Shown here: piece after piece, positions 1-8,835 of the stretch
Layout of the letters: every line of letters starts with the position of its first letter
How positions within the stretch are numbered: position 1 is the stretch's first letter
DNA from: Flavobacteriaceae bacterium
GTDB lineage: Bacteria > Bacteroidota > Bacteroidia > Flavobacteriales > Flavobacteriaceae
Reading direction: 5' to 3'
Assembly: GCA_030633285.1 (NCBI GenBank)
Contig: DAOVTC010000001.1
Span: 1 to 39,264, forward strand
Length of the DNA stretch: 39,264 nt
The notes under the pieces: model-generated
The model's database searches: none
Told to the model about the DNA's origin: nothing
Seen by the model: only the letters and a program-made list of their open reading frames with translations
Program-made: the position numbers and the translations under genes

Positions 1-571
1 GTGTATCTCCACTCCAAAAATATGGATCGGTATTGGTTGATCCACTTAAATTATTTACATTTCTAGTGCCATGGTAAGTGGTTCCGTTTTGAGATCCTGT
101 TCTTTTTACCCAAACAGTATATCTATATCCAACTGTATTGTCTATTTCAAAATAATCAGTATTCCAACCTCCATCTGGTCCACTAACTGCATCATTGGTG
201 CATTGCCATAGTGTTGATTCTTCTTCGTATGGATTCATACCGTTTATTCTTTCGTTTTCCGTAGTTGCTCCATTTTGAACAAAAAATGGTGCAGAGCCAC
301 TTCCAAGTATCCAGTTATTTTTCCAATCAATAATATTATTCTCCAACTTATTTCCACCCTGTCTTACAGCTACACTTTGACTTGGCCTGCCTAATCCATC
401 AAAATATTGAACGGTTTCTATTTTTTCATCATTCTCAGCCATATTTACGACTTCTTCTTGAAAACCTTTTTTATAAACGGTGGTCTTTACATAGTTTTGA
501 TCTATACTTTGTCCTTGCATAGAACTCAAAATTGTTACTAAAACTACTAGGCTTAATAAATATTTTTTCAT
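1..571 (-). CDS. DUF6443/RHS-type secreted protein, 5' part only
   Basis: This gene starts at 571 and runs off the left end, leaving about 190 residues. It begins with a signal peptide (MKKYLLSLVVL, cleavage near GQS). A YFDGLGRPSQ motif near residues 56-65 is the hallmark of the DUF6443 N-terminal region found in Bacteroidota RHS-repeat proteins. A following segment with WQCTNDA and YFEIDNTVGY looks like an inserted beta-sandwich, but this is uncertain. The gene sits 59 bases downstream of the giant RHS-like gene on the same strand, so the two are probably co-transcribed. A near-identical copy (8 residue changes seen) lies at the right end. The role is inferred: a secreted RHS/YD-type polymorphic protein. 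Confidence 0.8.
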   Translation of the reverse strand, partial: MKKYLLSLVVLVTILSSMQGQSIDQNYVKTTVYKKGFQEEVVNMAENDEKIETVQYFDGLGRPSQSVAVRQGGNKLENNIIDWKNNWILGSGSAPFFVQNGATTENERINGMNPYEEESTLWQCTNDAVSGPDGGWNTDYFEIDNTVGYRYTVWVKRTGSQNGTTYHGTRNVNNLSGSTNTDPYFWSGDT

Positions 572-1515
572 CTTATTTTGATTTATTACTTGATTTTATT
601 AAAACAGGGGTTAGGGGTTTTTAATACTTATTAAAACATTTCATCACCCATTTGTTCTATGAATATTAATTTTGTAGTACTACCATTACTTACAGTAACT
701 ATACCTGTTCTTAGTAAACCAAGATTTTTCAATGGTCTTACAGTAAATGTTCCATTACCACTACCCGTTGTTGTACTTATAATGATCCACGAATCTGATT
801 TTGATACTGTCCATGGTCCACTTGCTGTAACCGTAATAGTTTTGTTTCCGTCTATAAAATTGAATGAAAGACTTGTCGGACTTACTGTCAATGACAATGC
901 TATAAAACTAACATGAACCTCTATATCATCTGTAATATTGGTTATCGTAGCAGTATTATTGGTGACGGTATAGCTTGTAGTGCCTACTTTTACATACTCC
1001 ACTTGATAACCACTATCAGGTGTTAAGGTTACCGTGGTACTGCCTCCATAGCTAACTACTGAAGGAGACACACTAACCGTTCCATTGGTTCCTCCATCTA
1101 TTACATAACTAACCGTAATATTTGATATCAATGAAAATTCTACATCAATTATTAAGTTACTGATAACATTTTCTATAGTAAAAGAAGTACTTATTGGCTG
1201 TACTACATTATTTACTTTTATTGAGGTAATTTCATAGCCTGTATCCGGGTTAAGACTAACTTGTAAATCATCTCCCTCATTTATTGTTGCTGGTACAGTT
1301 ACAGTACCATTACCATTTGTTGTACTTGTTATGGTATACTCAACTATAGCATCAGGATCTGCCTGACCTTGGTAATGGTATTTGTAACTTTTTAATACAA
1401 TACTATCTTTGTCTTTAATATACTGCAACCTGTTAAAATCATCGTAAACATAATAAGAAGTATAATCCGATGGATCTGTTATACTTGTTACTCCTATTAA
1501 TGGATCATAAGTGTA
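1..1515. repeat. Left arm of a 1.5 kb terminal inverted repeat
   Basis: This arm matches the reverse complement of 37750-39264 base for base in register (position p pairs with 39265 minus p). The first 141 bases are identical and the first mismatch is at position 142. Further in there are scattered substitutions but no net insertion or deletion. The arm covers the 3' end of one RHS-like gene and the start of the next. Similarity stops abruptly just upstream of the YD-type motif of the giant RHS-like protein. The scattered differences show these are two real copies rather than one piece read twice. Confidence 0.95.
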
Positions 1516-4500
1516 AGTGGTGACTTGGGAATTACCAAAAGCCAACCTTAAATCTTCTAGTTTAATTCTTAATGTGTTTTCTAAAGTTTCACTACTATCA
1601 TTATCTGAAGCTGTTATTGCTGCTGCTATTTTATTGTTTTGATCTGCAGTAAAATCATCTTGCTTTGCATTCTCAATTTTTGCAATAGGCTTACTATGGT
1701 TGTAACCCCAAACATAAAATAGATGTGCGCCATCATTTTTTGACGCTTCTGATGGATTACCATAAGAATCATATTCGTGATAAATTAAGCGAGTTTCTAA
1801 AATATCCACACCTTTAGAAGTCTTTACAACTTGAGGTTCTATTAAATGTTCAACACTGTTTGATTTAGAAAACCAATCTTTATAGATTATTCTATTTCTA
1901 AATATATTTCCATTTTTTATAGTTTCTGTTTGAATAGATATCGCTATTCTATTATGATGTTTTAAACTATCAATTGCTTTTAAAGCCTCTGGTGTTATTG
2001 ATTCTCCAGGTAATGAACTCACATTCTCTACATCAACAGGATAATACAATTTGGTTTCTGTAATATTTCCCTCGCTACCCGTAGTTTGAGAGGTTTTAAG
2101 AAGTCCATTGTATTGATCAAAGGAATTAACTGTAGTTATTTCCACTGTTTCACCATTTAAAACAGAAGTAATTTTAGTATCGGTCAAGTGATAAAATTCC
2201 GGAAGATTAAACCCTGTATCTGTATTAAAATATTCAATATAAAAAGGATCGCTATCTTTTGTCCACCATTGTTGCGCTTTAAATGACAGAGAAATTTTCT
2301 TATTCGCTATTGCATCAACATAAGAATAAGGGTAAAAATCATTATAATTATTTACTTTTTCTTGAACTAATTTCAAAGTTGTGCCATCTTTTTCAAAGAT
2401 CTCTTCTTTTTCTAGTAATCCTTTTCTCCAATCTTTATTATCCCAGGATAAAAACGGAGAAGAATTTTGAGCATTTTTACTTCCTTTAAAAAATTGAACT
2501 ATTTTACCATTTACATCATTTCCATTTTTTAACATTTCAACCCTTTTATATAACACTGGGCTTCCTTGGAAACTAGCTAAAGGAATGTTACTACCTGTAG
2601 TAGTGTTTTCAAAATCTTCTACGCATATTGATAATAATGGGGTATTAACCGTTTCTTTTCTTGTTACAGATGTATATATTGGTCTGTTTAATAATAAACC
2701 ACTAGATGTTCCATCTTCATTGAGATATGTGTAATTTTTACTTATACTATTATTTGGCGTAGTAAAATCCTTAGTTTCTTTTATCCTTAAACCTCCAACA
2801 TCTTCAAAAAATATTGTTGATGATTCTTCAAAGTATTCAACTTTTATTGATGCACTTGCTAAAGAGTTTGAATTTGCAAAGGTGTCTACATTTAAAGTAT
2901 AATCACCTGACATTAAATAAAAATAACATGAATAATTATCATTTTCATCTAAGTGATCCCCTAATTCTAATTCAGAAGATGCAAAACTACTTCCACAACC
3001 TAAATCACATACTGCATTATTAACATTTCCTGTAATAAGAGCATTTGCTTCTGCTATTCCAAAACCAGATGTAGTAGTAATAAGAGAAATTTTTACAGTT
3101 TGGTTAACCGGAATATTAAAAGTAAGTGAATTAGAATTTGCATAAGGTATAGATCCATCCGAACCCGTACTTATCTCAGCTATTTGATTAAAATATGTAT
3201 CGGTACAATCATCATATGAAACCGGAGTAGTTTGAGGATCTATTTGATTAAGTTCATAAGTTAATTCTGTGTATCCTTTTGTTGGATATGTGATTTTTTT
3301 CAAAGCTCCAATTTGTGTACTTGAGAATGATGGGTCTCTATCACCATCTATTAAATTTGTGTTGTTTACACCATTATAATAACCCCAAATGTCTTGAGAA
3401 GTATAATTTACATTTTGAGGAATTGTCCCATAATACTCAAATTCATAAAATGGAATTGATATCCCATTATTAACTCTTTCAATTTTTGTTAATGTTCTAT
3501 TATTTTCAGGGTTTTGATCTGAATAAGTAAAAGTGTAGTTATCATAATTTATATTGTATTTATCACTAATTGTAATCGAATTCAATATGGCACCTCCTGT
3601 ATTAACTGTTGATACATAATCCTTGGTTGTATTATTAAACTCTATATAACCATCTGGAAATGTAATTTTGCTTAATATTTTAGTAGAAATTGTAGTTGTA
3701 TTTTCAGAAGATAGATATGATGGTAATCCATTTGAACAAACATTACTAGCTCCACTTCTAATGTATCCGGTTCTTATGGTTTTTCTTTCAGAATAACTGA
3801 TTTTTTGATATTGATAAGTAGTATATTCAAAACTTATTTCACCTACTGAATTAGGTAATTTTACTCTTTTTAAAAACCAACCTGATTTATAATATTGTGG
3901 TATATTATCATTTGAGTTTACTACTAAAGTATTTTCAATATCCTCAAACTCATATGTTATTCCATTTTCATCAACAACTGCTATTTTTCCATTTAAATTA
4001 TTTTCGAAATCAATTTTATAATTCTTATATGGAACTGTAATTGGAATTCCTTCTTCATTTAAATAAAAATTTGCTTGTAAGTTATTTGCTCTTATAACAA
4101 ATTTATCCGGCTCTGTATCAAATTTCCCTTCTGAACTTTGCCTATATAACCATTCAGTATCTATAGAATTCAATTCATTTTTTATAAATGGTACTACATA
4201 CTGTTTCCCAATTCCATTTATAGGTGTAGTATTACCTATATATCCATTATTTCCTCTTTCATCATTTAAACCCAATACTTGACGTGTTATTACACCACTT
4301 GCAATCAAATCCCAACCTAAACCAAGCATAGTTGGGTCTTGCTCTGCTAAAAATCCTGAATAATTATAGGATAAATATATTGGATAAGAATAATCCTTCA
4401 CTTTTATAGTATAAATAGGGACACTATAGTTAATTTTTCCTGTTGCAAGATTTATAGGGATTTCTCCATATTTTCCTAAAGAAGCAGCTTCAGGTGAAAC

Positions 4501-4596
4501 TGGGAAAATTTGAGGTAATCCAATAGGATCATCTTGACCAAATCCAAAAAAATTGATGCAGATTAAAGCAACTAGTAAAAGGATAATCTTTTTCAT
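631..4596 (-). CDS. Giant secreted RHS-like protein with InlB-B-like repeats and BACON domain
   Basis: This 1321-residue protein begins with a clear signal peptide (MKKIILLLVALICINFFGFG, then Q). The body is tyrosine- and asparagine-rich with RHS/SpvB-like stretches (WGYYNG, GALKKITYPTKGYTELTYE, GGLRIKE). Near residue 1030 it enters a YD-type segment (YTYDPLIGVTSITDP, YDDFNRLQYIKDKD, YKYHYQGQ). Two divergent InlB B-repeat-like domains follow (about 1095-1235), then a C-terminal BACON-like domain (from LTVSPTSLSF, about 1239-1321). It is followed by the DUF6443 gene. The last ~295 residues are nearly the same as in the protein at 34801-38634, while the rest is strongly diverged. Surface attachment or polymorphic-toxin-like display is an inference; no toxin tip is recognisable. 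Confidence 0.85.
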   Translation of the reverse strand: MKKIILLLVALICINFFGFGQDDPIGLPQIFPVSPEAASLGKYGEIPINLATGKINYSVPIYTIKVKDYSYPIYLSYNYSGFLAEQDPTMLGLGWDLIASGVITRQVLGLNDERGNNGYIGNTTPINGIGKQYVVPFIKNELNSIDTEWLYRQSSEGKFDTEPDKFVIRANNLQANFYLNEEGIPITVPYKNYKIDFENNLNGKIAVVDENGITYEFEDIENTLVVNSNDNIPQYYKSGWFLKRVKLPNSVGEISFEYTTYQYQKISYSERKTIRTGYIRSGASNVCSNGLPSYLSSENTTTISTKILSKITFPDGYIEFNNTTKDYVSTVNTGGAILNSITISDKYNINYDNYTFTYSDQNPENNRTLTKIERVNNGISIPFYEFEYYGTIPQNVNYTSQDIWGYYNGVNNTNLIDGDRDPSFSSTQIGALKKITYPTKGYTELTYELNQIDPQTTPVSYDDCTDTYFNQIAEISTGSDGSIPYANSNSLTFNIPVNQTVKISLITTTSGFGIAEANALITGNVNNAVCDLGCGSSFASSELELGDHLDENDNYSCYFYLMSGDYTLNVDTFANSNSLASASIKVEYFEESSTIFFEDVGGLRIKETKDFTTPNNSISKNYTYLNEDGTSSGLLLNRPIYTSVTRKETVNTPLLSICVEDFENTTTGSNIPLASFQGSPVLYKRVEMLKNGNDVNGKIVQFFKGSKNAQNSSPFLSWDNKDWRKGLLEKEEIFEKDGTTLKLVQEKVNNYNDFYPYSYVDAIANKKISLSFKAQQWWTKDSDPFYIEYFNTDTGFNLPEFYHLTDTKITSVLNGETVEITTVNSFDQYNGLLKTSQTTGSEGNITETKLYYPVDVENVSSLPGESITPEALKAIDSLKHHNRIAISIQTETIKNGNIFRNRIIYKDWFSKSNSVEHLIEPQVVKTSKGVDILETRLIYHEYDSYGNPSEASKNDGAHLFYVWGYNHSKPIAKIENAKQDDFTADQNNKIAAAITASDNDSSETLENTLRIKLEDLRLAFGNSQVTTYTYDPLIGVTSITDPSDYTSYYVYDDFNRLQYIKDKDSIVLKSYKYHYQGQADPDAIVEYTITSTTNGNGTVTVPATINEGDDLQVSLNPDTGYEITSIKVNNVVQPISTSFTIENVISNLIIDVEFSLISNITVSYVIDGGTNGTVSVSPSVVSYGGSTTVTLTPDSGYQVEYVKVGTTSYTVTNNTATITNITDDIEVHVSFIALSLTVSPTSLSFNFIDGNKTITVTASGPWTVSKSDSWIIISTTTGSGNGTFTVRPLKNLGLLRTGIVTVSNGSTTKLIFIEQMGDEMF

Positions 4597-4666
4597 CGAG
4601 ATATATTTTAATTTTTAAAATCAAATTTTATTCGATACTAATTTATAGTGGATAAATACATTCTCA

Positions 4667-4708
4667 TTGCGTGTTAATCCACATATTTTTTTGTGGATTA
4701 AACCACAA
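4667..4708 (-). promoter_or_regulatory. Tandem dyad operator upstream of the left RHS-like gene
   Basis: Two 18-bp dyads of the form TTGTGG-N6-CCACAA sit 24 bp apart, start to start. The one at 4691-4708 is perfect and the one at 4667-4684 is degenerate. Together they also form an 8-bp stem (AATCCACA / TGTGGATT) with an 8-base loop. The same two-site layout precedes the right-hand RHS-like gene at 34676-34717, there with the degenerate site distal and the perfect site proximal. The proximal edge lies about 70 bases upstream of the start codon at 4596. The rest of 4597-4849 is an AT-rich divergent intergenic region shared with the GspL-like gene. Confidence 0.65.
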
Positions 4709-4849
4709 TGAAGTATGATTTATTATTATTATTATTCGAAGCCTTAAGTAATTTAAAAAATGAAGTATTTAATAATACATTGAATATCATTAGAATTTGT
4801 AAGTATTATAGTACTTGTATCTAATTTTAAAATATAATTTCAGTATTAA

Positions 4850-6049
4850 ATGTCAAAAAAGTGGTTTAAAAATATAATTCATGGAAAGTTGTTTTGTGCA
4901 ATTGAGCATACAAATGTTCAGCAAAAACTACAAATCAATTTTCTACTTCTAAAAAAACAAAAACGAGAATTTGTTGTTGAGAAGAAAGAAATTTGTTTAG
5001 AATTAAATGATCTATTTAAATTTCTTAAAAAAAAACAACACCTGTTTTTAATAGTAAATAATGAACAAGTACTAACCAAATCTATTAATGGAAAATTGGA
5101 GTCTCAAAAAGCTGTTCATATCGCTTTTCCAAATCTAAATAGCTCCGATTTTTATTATGAAAGTTATAGTAATGAGTCCAATACTTTTGTAAGTATTTGC
5201 CGTAAAATATATATTGATGAACTCATAAAAAACCATGAAAAACTTCAATATAATGTGATTGATTTTTCTTTAGGAAATCTTGTTAGTGCTCATTTGTTAC
5301 CTTATCTTAATGAAGACAAACTTCAAACTTCAAATGCTGTTTTATCTATAAAAAATAAGGTGCTCACTAATATTAATAAAACTGAGGCAGGATTTCAGAA
5401 AGTATATACCATAAATGATTTAGAGGTCAATAACAATACTGTCCTAGGATTAGCAGGAATATTAAGCTACTATACCGGTCAAACCATTACACAAAAAAGT
5501 TTTACTGATAAATCCTATGAATTACATAACAGGTTTACTCAAATTAGAATTTTTGATTTGGGTTTAAAAGCTGGCTTAAGTTTTATATTCATTTTATTAT
5601 TATTTAATTTTTTAATCTTCAGTAATTATAGAGATAAAATAAATAGCATTAATAGTGAAATAGAAGTCAATGAAAGTTACAAAGGGAATTTATTATCATT
5701 AAAAGAAGAAGTGGTTAAAAAGAAAAAAATTATTGATGAAATTACATCTTCTGAAACTTCAAAGGTCTCTTTATATTTAGATAAAATTGGGGCTTCCACT
5801 CCTAATACTATTTTATTAACCCAACTAAATTACCAACCATTAACTAAAAATATTAAAAAAGAAAAAGAAATACCATATCAGCAACAGCAAATTTTAATTA
5901 AAGGAAAGTCAGCAAATGGTGAAACTTTTTCAACATGGATTTCTTCTTTAGAACAAGAAAATTGGATAAAAACCATTACCCTTGTAAATTATGGTACCGG
6001 TAAAAAAACTACAACAAAGTTTCAATTGAAAATCACATTATCAGAATGA
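4850..6049 (+). CDS. GspL/PilM-PilN-like inner-membrane assembly protein
   Basis: This is a 399-residue protein. The N-terminal ~230 residues look like a cytoplasmic actin-fold (PilM/GspL-type) domain, with alternating strands such as LFLIVNNEQVLTKS and VIDFSLGNLVSAH. A single membrane helix follows near 243-260 (GLSFIFILLLFNFLIF), then a coiled coil and a small periplasmic domain. That order is the standard layout of GspL or fused PilM-PilN. The gene overlaps the next one by 4 bases. In type II secretion or type IV pilus systems it would link the secretion ATPase to the periplasmic pseudopilus. No ATPase, secretin or pseudopilin gene is in the window. Assignment is by architecture, so moderate confidence. 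Confidence 0.6.
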   Translation: MSKKWFKNIIHGKLFCAIEHTNVQQKLQINFLLLKKQKREFVVEKKEICLELNDLFKFLKKKQHLFLIVNNEQVLTKSINGKLESQKAVHIAFPNLNSSDFYYESYSNESNTFVSICRKIYIDELIKNHEKLQYNVIDFSLGNLVSAHLLPYLNEDKLQTSNAVLSIKNKVLTNINKTEAGFQKVYTINDLEVNNNTVLGLAGILSYYTGQTITQKSFTDKSYELHNRFTQIRIFDLGLKAGLSFIFILLLFNFLIFSNYRDKINSINSEIEVNESYKGNLLSLKEEVVKKKKIIDEITSSETSKVSLYLDKIGASTPNTILLTQLNYQPLTKNIKKEKEIPYQQQQILIKGKSANGETFSTWISSLEQENWIKTITLVNYGTGKKTTTKFQLKITLSE

Positions 6050-6570
6050 GTTTAAAACAGAAAAATATTATCTTACTTGTTGGGTTTGTCATTTTATTAT
6101 GGCTCACTTATCAATTCTCAATTGCTAATACTTTTGAAGCAAAGCGTAAATACAATACTTTATTAAATCAAAAAGTGCTTCTTTCAAATATCCCTGAACA
6201 AATCAATTATTTAAAACAACAAAATGAATATTTTGATACTATTCTTGAAAAAAATAAGATTACTGTAGGGAGTTCTTTTCAAAACAATTTATTACAGTTT
6301 ATAAATACTTATGCTACAGATAATCAATTGAAAATAGTAGCATTTAATGAGCCTCATCAATTTATTAAAAATGATGCTATTTTAAAAACTTATTCCTTTA
6401 CCCTTAAAGGAAGCTTTACAAATATTTTACAATTGATTTATAAATTAGAACAACAAGGTAATTATGGTAAACTGATCTCTATAAATTTTAATAAAAAGAA
6501 AAATTACAAAACCAATAACATTTTTTTAGAGTGTGAAATATTTCTTCAAAAAATTGAAAGTAAAAATTAA
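6046..6570 (+). CDS. GspM/PilO-like membrane protein
   Basis: This 174-residue protein has one N-terminal membrane helix (IILLVGFVILLWLTYQF, about 8-25). A coiled-coil stretch follows (about 35-75), then a small alpha-beta domain (LKIVAFNEP, YSFTLKGSFTNILQLIYKLEQQG). This is the PilO/GspM pattern. Its start codon overlaps the stop of the GspL-like gene by 4 bases (ATGA type), which indicates translational coupling. It would pair with GspL through the coiled coils. It is the last gene of the pair; the following 440 bases hold no intact gene, so the rest of a type II-like cluster must lie elsewhere or has been lost. Confidence 0.6.
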   Translation: MSLKQKNIILLVGFVILLWLTYQFSIANTFEAKRKYNTLLNQKVLLSNIPEQINYLKQQNEYFDTILEKNKITVGSSFQNNLLQFINTYATDNQLKIVAFNEPHQFIKNDAILKTYSFTLKGSFTNILQLIYKLEQQGNYGKLISINFNKKKNYKTNNIFLECEIFLQKIESKN

Positions 6571-7013
6571 CTGTTTATTAGTGAAATGTATTCAGTACAA
6601 TACTCCTATTATCCTGTTTAATAAATAGTTGCTTTTTATAAATTACTGCATAGGTTTATCGATATTAGGTTTCACAAATTAAATAGAACAATATTTATTA
6701 ATAGACTTTAAAAGTAATCCTGTATGAAAATTTATAAAGAAATATTAAAAAAGTTGATGATAAATTGGATCTTTGGAAATAGAAATATATGATGTTTTAG
6801 TAAAAGCTTAAAAAGGAATAAAATTAATAAAACAAGTTCTAAAAACCGTAAGAAATTAGGTTGTTGATAATAAATTTAAAAATACACAAAATGAAATATC
6901 ACTTTTTTAAAAAGTAATCATATAGATAACACTACAAATTCTATTTCTATTTCTTAAGAAAGTATATGTTCTCCACAATAAAACTACTAATGGAACAGTT
7001 ATTGAAGTAAATT
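6571..7013. other. Gene-free stretch, possibly decayed coding sequence
   Basis: No intact gene is visible. One plus-strand frame from about 6763 to 6905 reads as plausible protein (segments such as EIEIYDVLVKA and GIKLIKQVLKTVRN) but is broken by TAA and TAG codons. This could be a gene remnant or chance reading in AT-rich DNA. No direct repeat that would mark an integration end was recognised. Confidence 0.35.
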
Positions 7014-7041
7014 GTCAAGTAAATGTTGGAAAATACTTGAC
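7014..7041 (+). promoter_or_regulatory. Operator dyad of the AbiE-type operon
   Basis: A perfect 8-bp inverted repeat, GTCAAGTA at 7014-7021 and TACTTGAC at 7034-7041, is separated by 12 bases. The right arm covers the -33 element of the promoter, so a protein bound here would block transcription. AbiEi-type antitoxins are known to repress their own operon by binding inverted repeats near the promoter. That the DUF6088 protein binds here is inferred. Confidence 0.7.
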
Positions 7042-7068
7042 ATTTATTAATGAAATTGATTACCTTTG
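7037..7068 (+). promoter_or_regulatory. Bacteroidota-type promoter (TTG ... TAnnTTTG)
   Basis: TTGACA at 7037-7042 and a perfect -7 box TACCTTTG at 7061-7068 are separated as expected for the Bacteroidota housekeeping sigma factor (21 bases between TTG and the -7 box). Only 13 bases lie between the -7 box and the ATG at 7082. The transcript should therefore start within a few bases of the start codon and be leaderless or nearly so. Confidence 0.75.
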
Positions 7069-7081
7069 CAATATAGAAACT

Positions 7082-7807
7082 ATGAATATAACTGCTGATA
7101 TAAGAATTAGAGTTAATCGTATGGGTACAGGAGAAGTATTTACATACGATTCTCTGGCTATACCGCAAAGTGAAATTAGTGCTGCTGCTAAAGCTTTAAG
7201 CAGATTAGTTAGTAAAGGAATTATAAGACGATATAAAAATGGCTTGTATTACAAACCAAAAAATACTGTTTTTGGGGAAGTAAAACCAAGGGAAGATGTA
7301 CTACTTAAAAAGTACCTTTTTGATAATAATAAACAAATCGCATATGTTACAGGCACTCGATTATATAATCAATTAGGTTTGACTACTCAAGTTCCTAAAG
7401 TAGTTCGGGTGGCATGTATGGATAAACAAATAAAAACTAATATAGGTAGTATTATAGTAAAACCCGCAAAAAGCTATGTTCAAGTAACAAAGAGGAATGT
7501 GCCATTATTACAGATTTTGGATGTGGTAAAAGATTTTAAGAACATTCCAGATTTTGATAAAGAACAAGGTGTCAATTTTTTAAAAGAAAAAATATATAGT
7601 TTATCTGATACAGAAAAAGAAAAACTCATAGCTTTCGCAAAAAAATATCCGCCAAAGGTTAGAGCACTTCTTGGTGCTATTCTAGAAACACTTTTATTAT
7701 ATGAATTGAGTAACTTGTTAAAAGGATCTATCAATTTTTTAAGTGCCTATGAATTTGGAATTAAAGAGAAAACATTACCAACAATTACAAACTGGAATAT
7801 TGTTTAA
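7082..7807 (+). CDS. DUF6088 / AbiEi-like antitoxin and autorepressor
   Basis: This protein has 241 residues from the ATG at 7082. A longer reading from a TTG at 7037 is rejected because that TTG is the -33 promoter element. The N-terminus (about 1-60) is a winged helix-turn-helix (GEVFTYDSLAIPQSEISAAAKALSRL, then a GIIRRYKNGLYYKP wing), the DUF6088 pattern. The C-terminal part resembles the AbiEi antitoxin domain (YVTGTRLYNQLGLTTQVP). The stop codon shares one base with the start of the next gene (TAATG). As the antitoxin of a type IV AbiE-like pair, it would repress the operon and counteract the nucleotidyltransferase toxin. Confidence 0.85.
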   Translation: MNITADIRIRVNRMGTGEVFTYDSLAIPQSEISAAAKALSRLVSKGIIRRYKNGLYYKPKNTVFGEVKPREDVLLKKYLFDNNKQIAYVTGTRLYNQLGLTTQVPKVVRVACMDKQIKTNIGSIIVKPAKSYVQVTKRNVPLLQILDVVKDFKNIPDFDKEQGVNFLKEKIYSLSDTEKEKLIAFAKKYPPKVRALLGAILETLLLYELSNLLKGSINFLSAYEFGIKEKTLPTITNWNIV

Positions 7808-8784
7808 TGAAACTACACGAATATAAAAACGCATTTGAAGGAGCCATAATAGCAGCTGCTGAGCATTTTGGTATTTCTGAAATCTATATAGAAAAAGACT
7901 ACTGGGTCACGTTTGCTCTTAAACAAATATTCACAAGTAAAGAAGCCAAAGATATAGCTGTTTTTAAAGGAGGAACTTCATTGTCAAAATGTTTTGGGAT
8001 TATAGAACGATTTTCTGAGGATATTGATATAGTGGTTTTTCAAGAAGAAGGAGAAACCGGAAATTCTTTAAAGAAAAAACTAAAAACAATTACTAATACT
8101 GTGACTGGGGGTTTGATTTATATTCCGAAACATCGTTTAGAGAACAAGCTTGGGAAAGTTAGGAAGTTAGTTTATGAATATGACAAAGTTGGTGTAAAAG
8201 GTGATTTCGGACAAGTCCGAGATCAGATTGTTCTAGAAGTATCTAATTTAGGAAGCACCCATCCTTTTGAAAAAATTTCTATACACACAATGATTACTAA
8301 ATTTATAGGCACTACCAAAAGTCCTGATTTGATTCAAACCTACGAGTTAGAGCCTTTTCAAGTAACAGCTTTATCTATCGAACGAACCTTTTGTGAAAAG
8401 ATAATAAGCTTGGTTCGTTTTTCATATACTGAAAATCCCTTAGATGATTTATCGAACAAAGTGCGTCACACCTATGATTTACATCAGCTACTTAAAGAAG
8501 ACAGAATCAGTTTATTTTTGCATTCCAAAGATTTTGAAATGATGTTGGTACAGGTGGGCAAAGATGATGACAAGGCTATTCCCAATGATAAAGAGTGGTT
8601 GTTGAAACATCCATCAGAATCTTTATTCTTTGCAAAAACAGAAGAAGTTTGGAAAACAATCAGTAAAACCTATAATTCATCTTTTAAAGAATTAGTTATC
8701 GGTGAACTTCCGAATGAAAGTAATGTACTGAAATCTTTATTGAGAATTGGTGAAAGAATAAAAGAAGTTAAGTGGTTAATATAA
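7807..8784 (+). CDS. abiEii: AbiEii/AbiGii-family nucleotidyltransferase toxin
   Basis: This 325-residue protein has the nucleotidyltransferase signature of AbiEii toxins: a GGTSLSK loop at residues 55-61 and the metal-binding pair D72 and D74 in ERFSEDIDI. Further on it has the family motif IERTFCEKIISLVRF. Known AbiEii toxins transfer nucleotides to cellular RNA targets and stop growth, causing abortive phage infection. The length and the coupling to an AbiEi-like antitoxin fit the family. All visible catalytic residues are present, so it should be active. A TAGA repeat follows within 10 bases of the stop codon. Confidence 0.9.
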   Translation: MKLHEYKNAFEGAIIAAAEHFGISEIYIEKDYWVTFALKQIFTSKEAKDIAVFKGGTSLSKCFGIIERFSEDIDIVVFQEEGETGNSLKKKLKTITNTVTGGLIYIPKHRLENKLGKVRKLVYEYDKVGVKGDFGQVRDQIVLEVSNLGSTHPFEKISIHTMITKFIGTTKSPDLIQTYELEPFQVTALSIERTFCEKIISLVRFSYTENPLDDLSNKVRHTYDLHQLLKEDRISLFLHSKDFEMMLVQVGKDDDKAIPNDKEWLLKHPSESLFFAKTEEVWKTISKTYNSSFKELVIGELPNESNVLKSLLRIGERIKEVKWLI

Positions 8785-8789
8785 AGCTT

Positions 8790-8820
<31 letters not shown>

Positions 8821-8835
8821 TAGATTACATTAAAA

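Noticed and set aside
1..141. Identical ends taken as proof of a circular molecule
   Set aside because: The ends are identical as an inverted repeat rather than a direct one, so simple circularisation is not supported.
659..916. Plus-strand ORF of 85 codons
   Set aside because: It lies antisense inside the BACON-domain coding region of the RHS-like gene and has no signal or family features.
7037..7081. TTG start for the antitoxin
   Set aside because: The TTG is the -33 element of a near-perfect promoter. The ATG at 7082 matches the family start.
6947..7168. 73-codon minus-strand ORF
   Set aside because: It runs antisense across the toxin-antitoxin promoter and the start of the antitoxin gene, with protein-like composition lacking.
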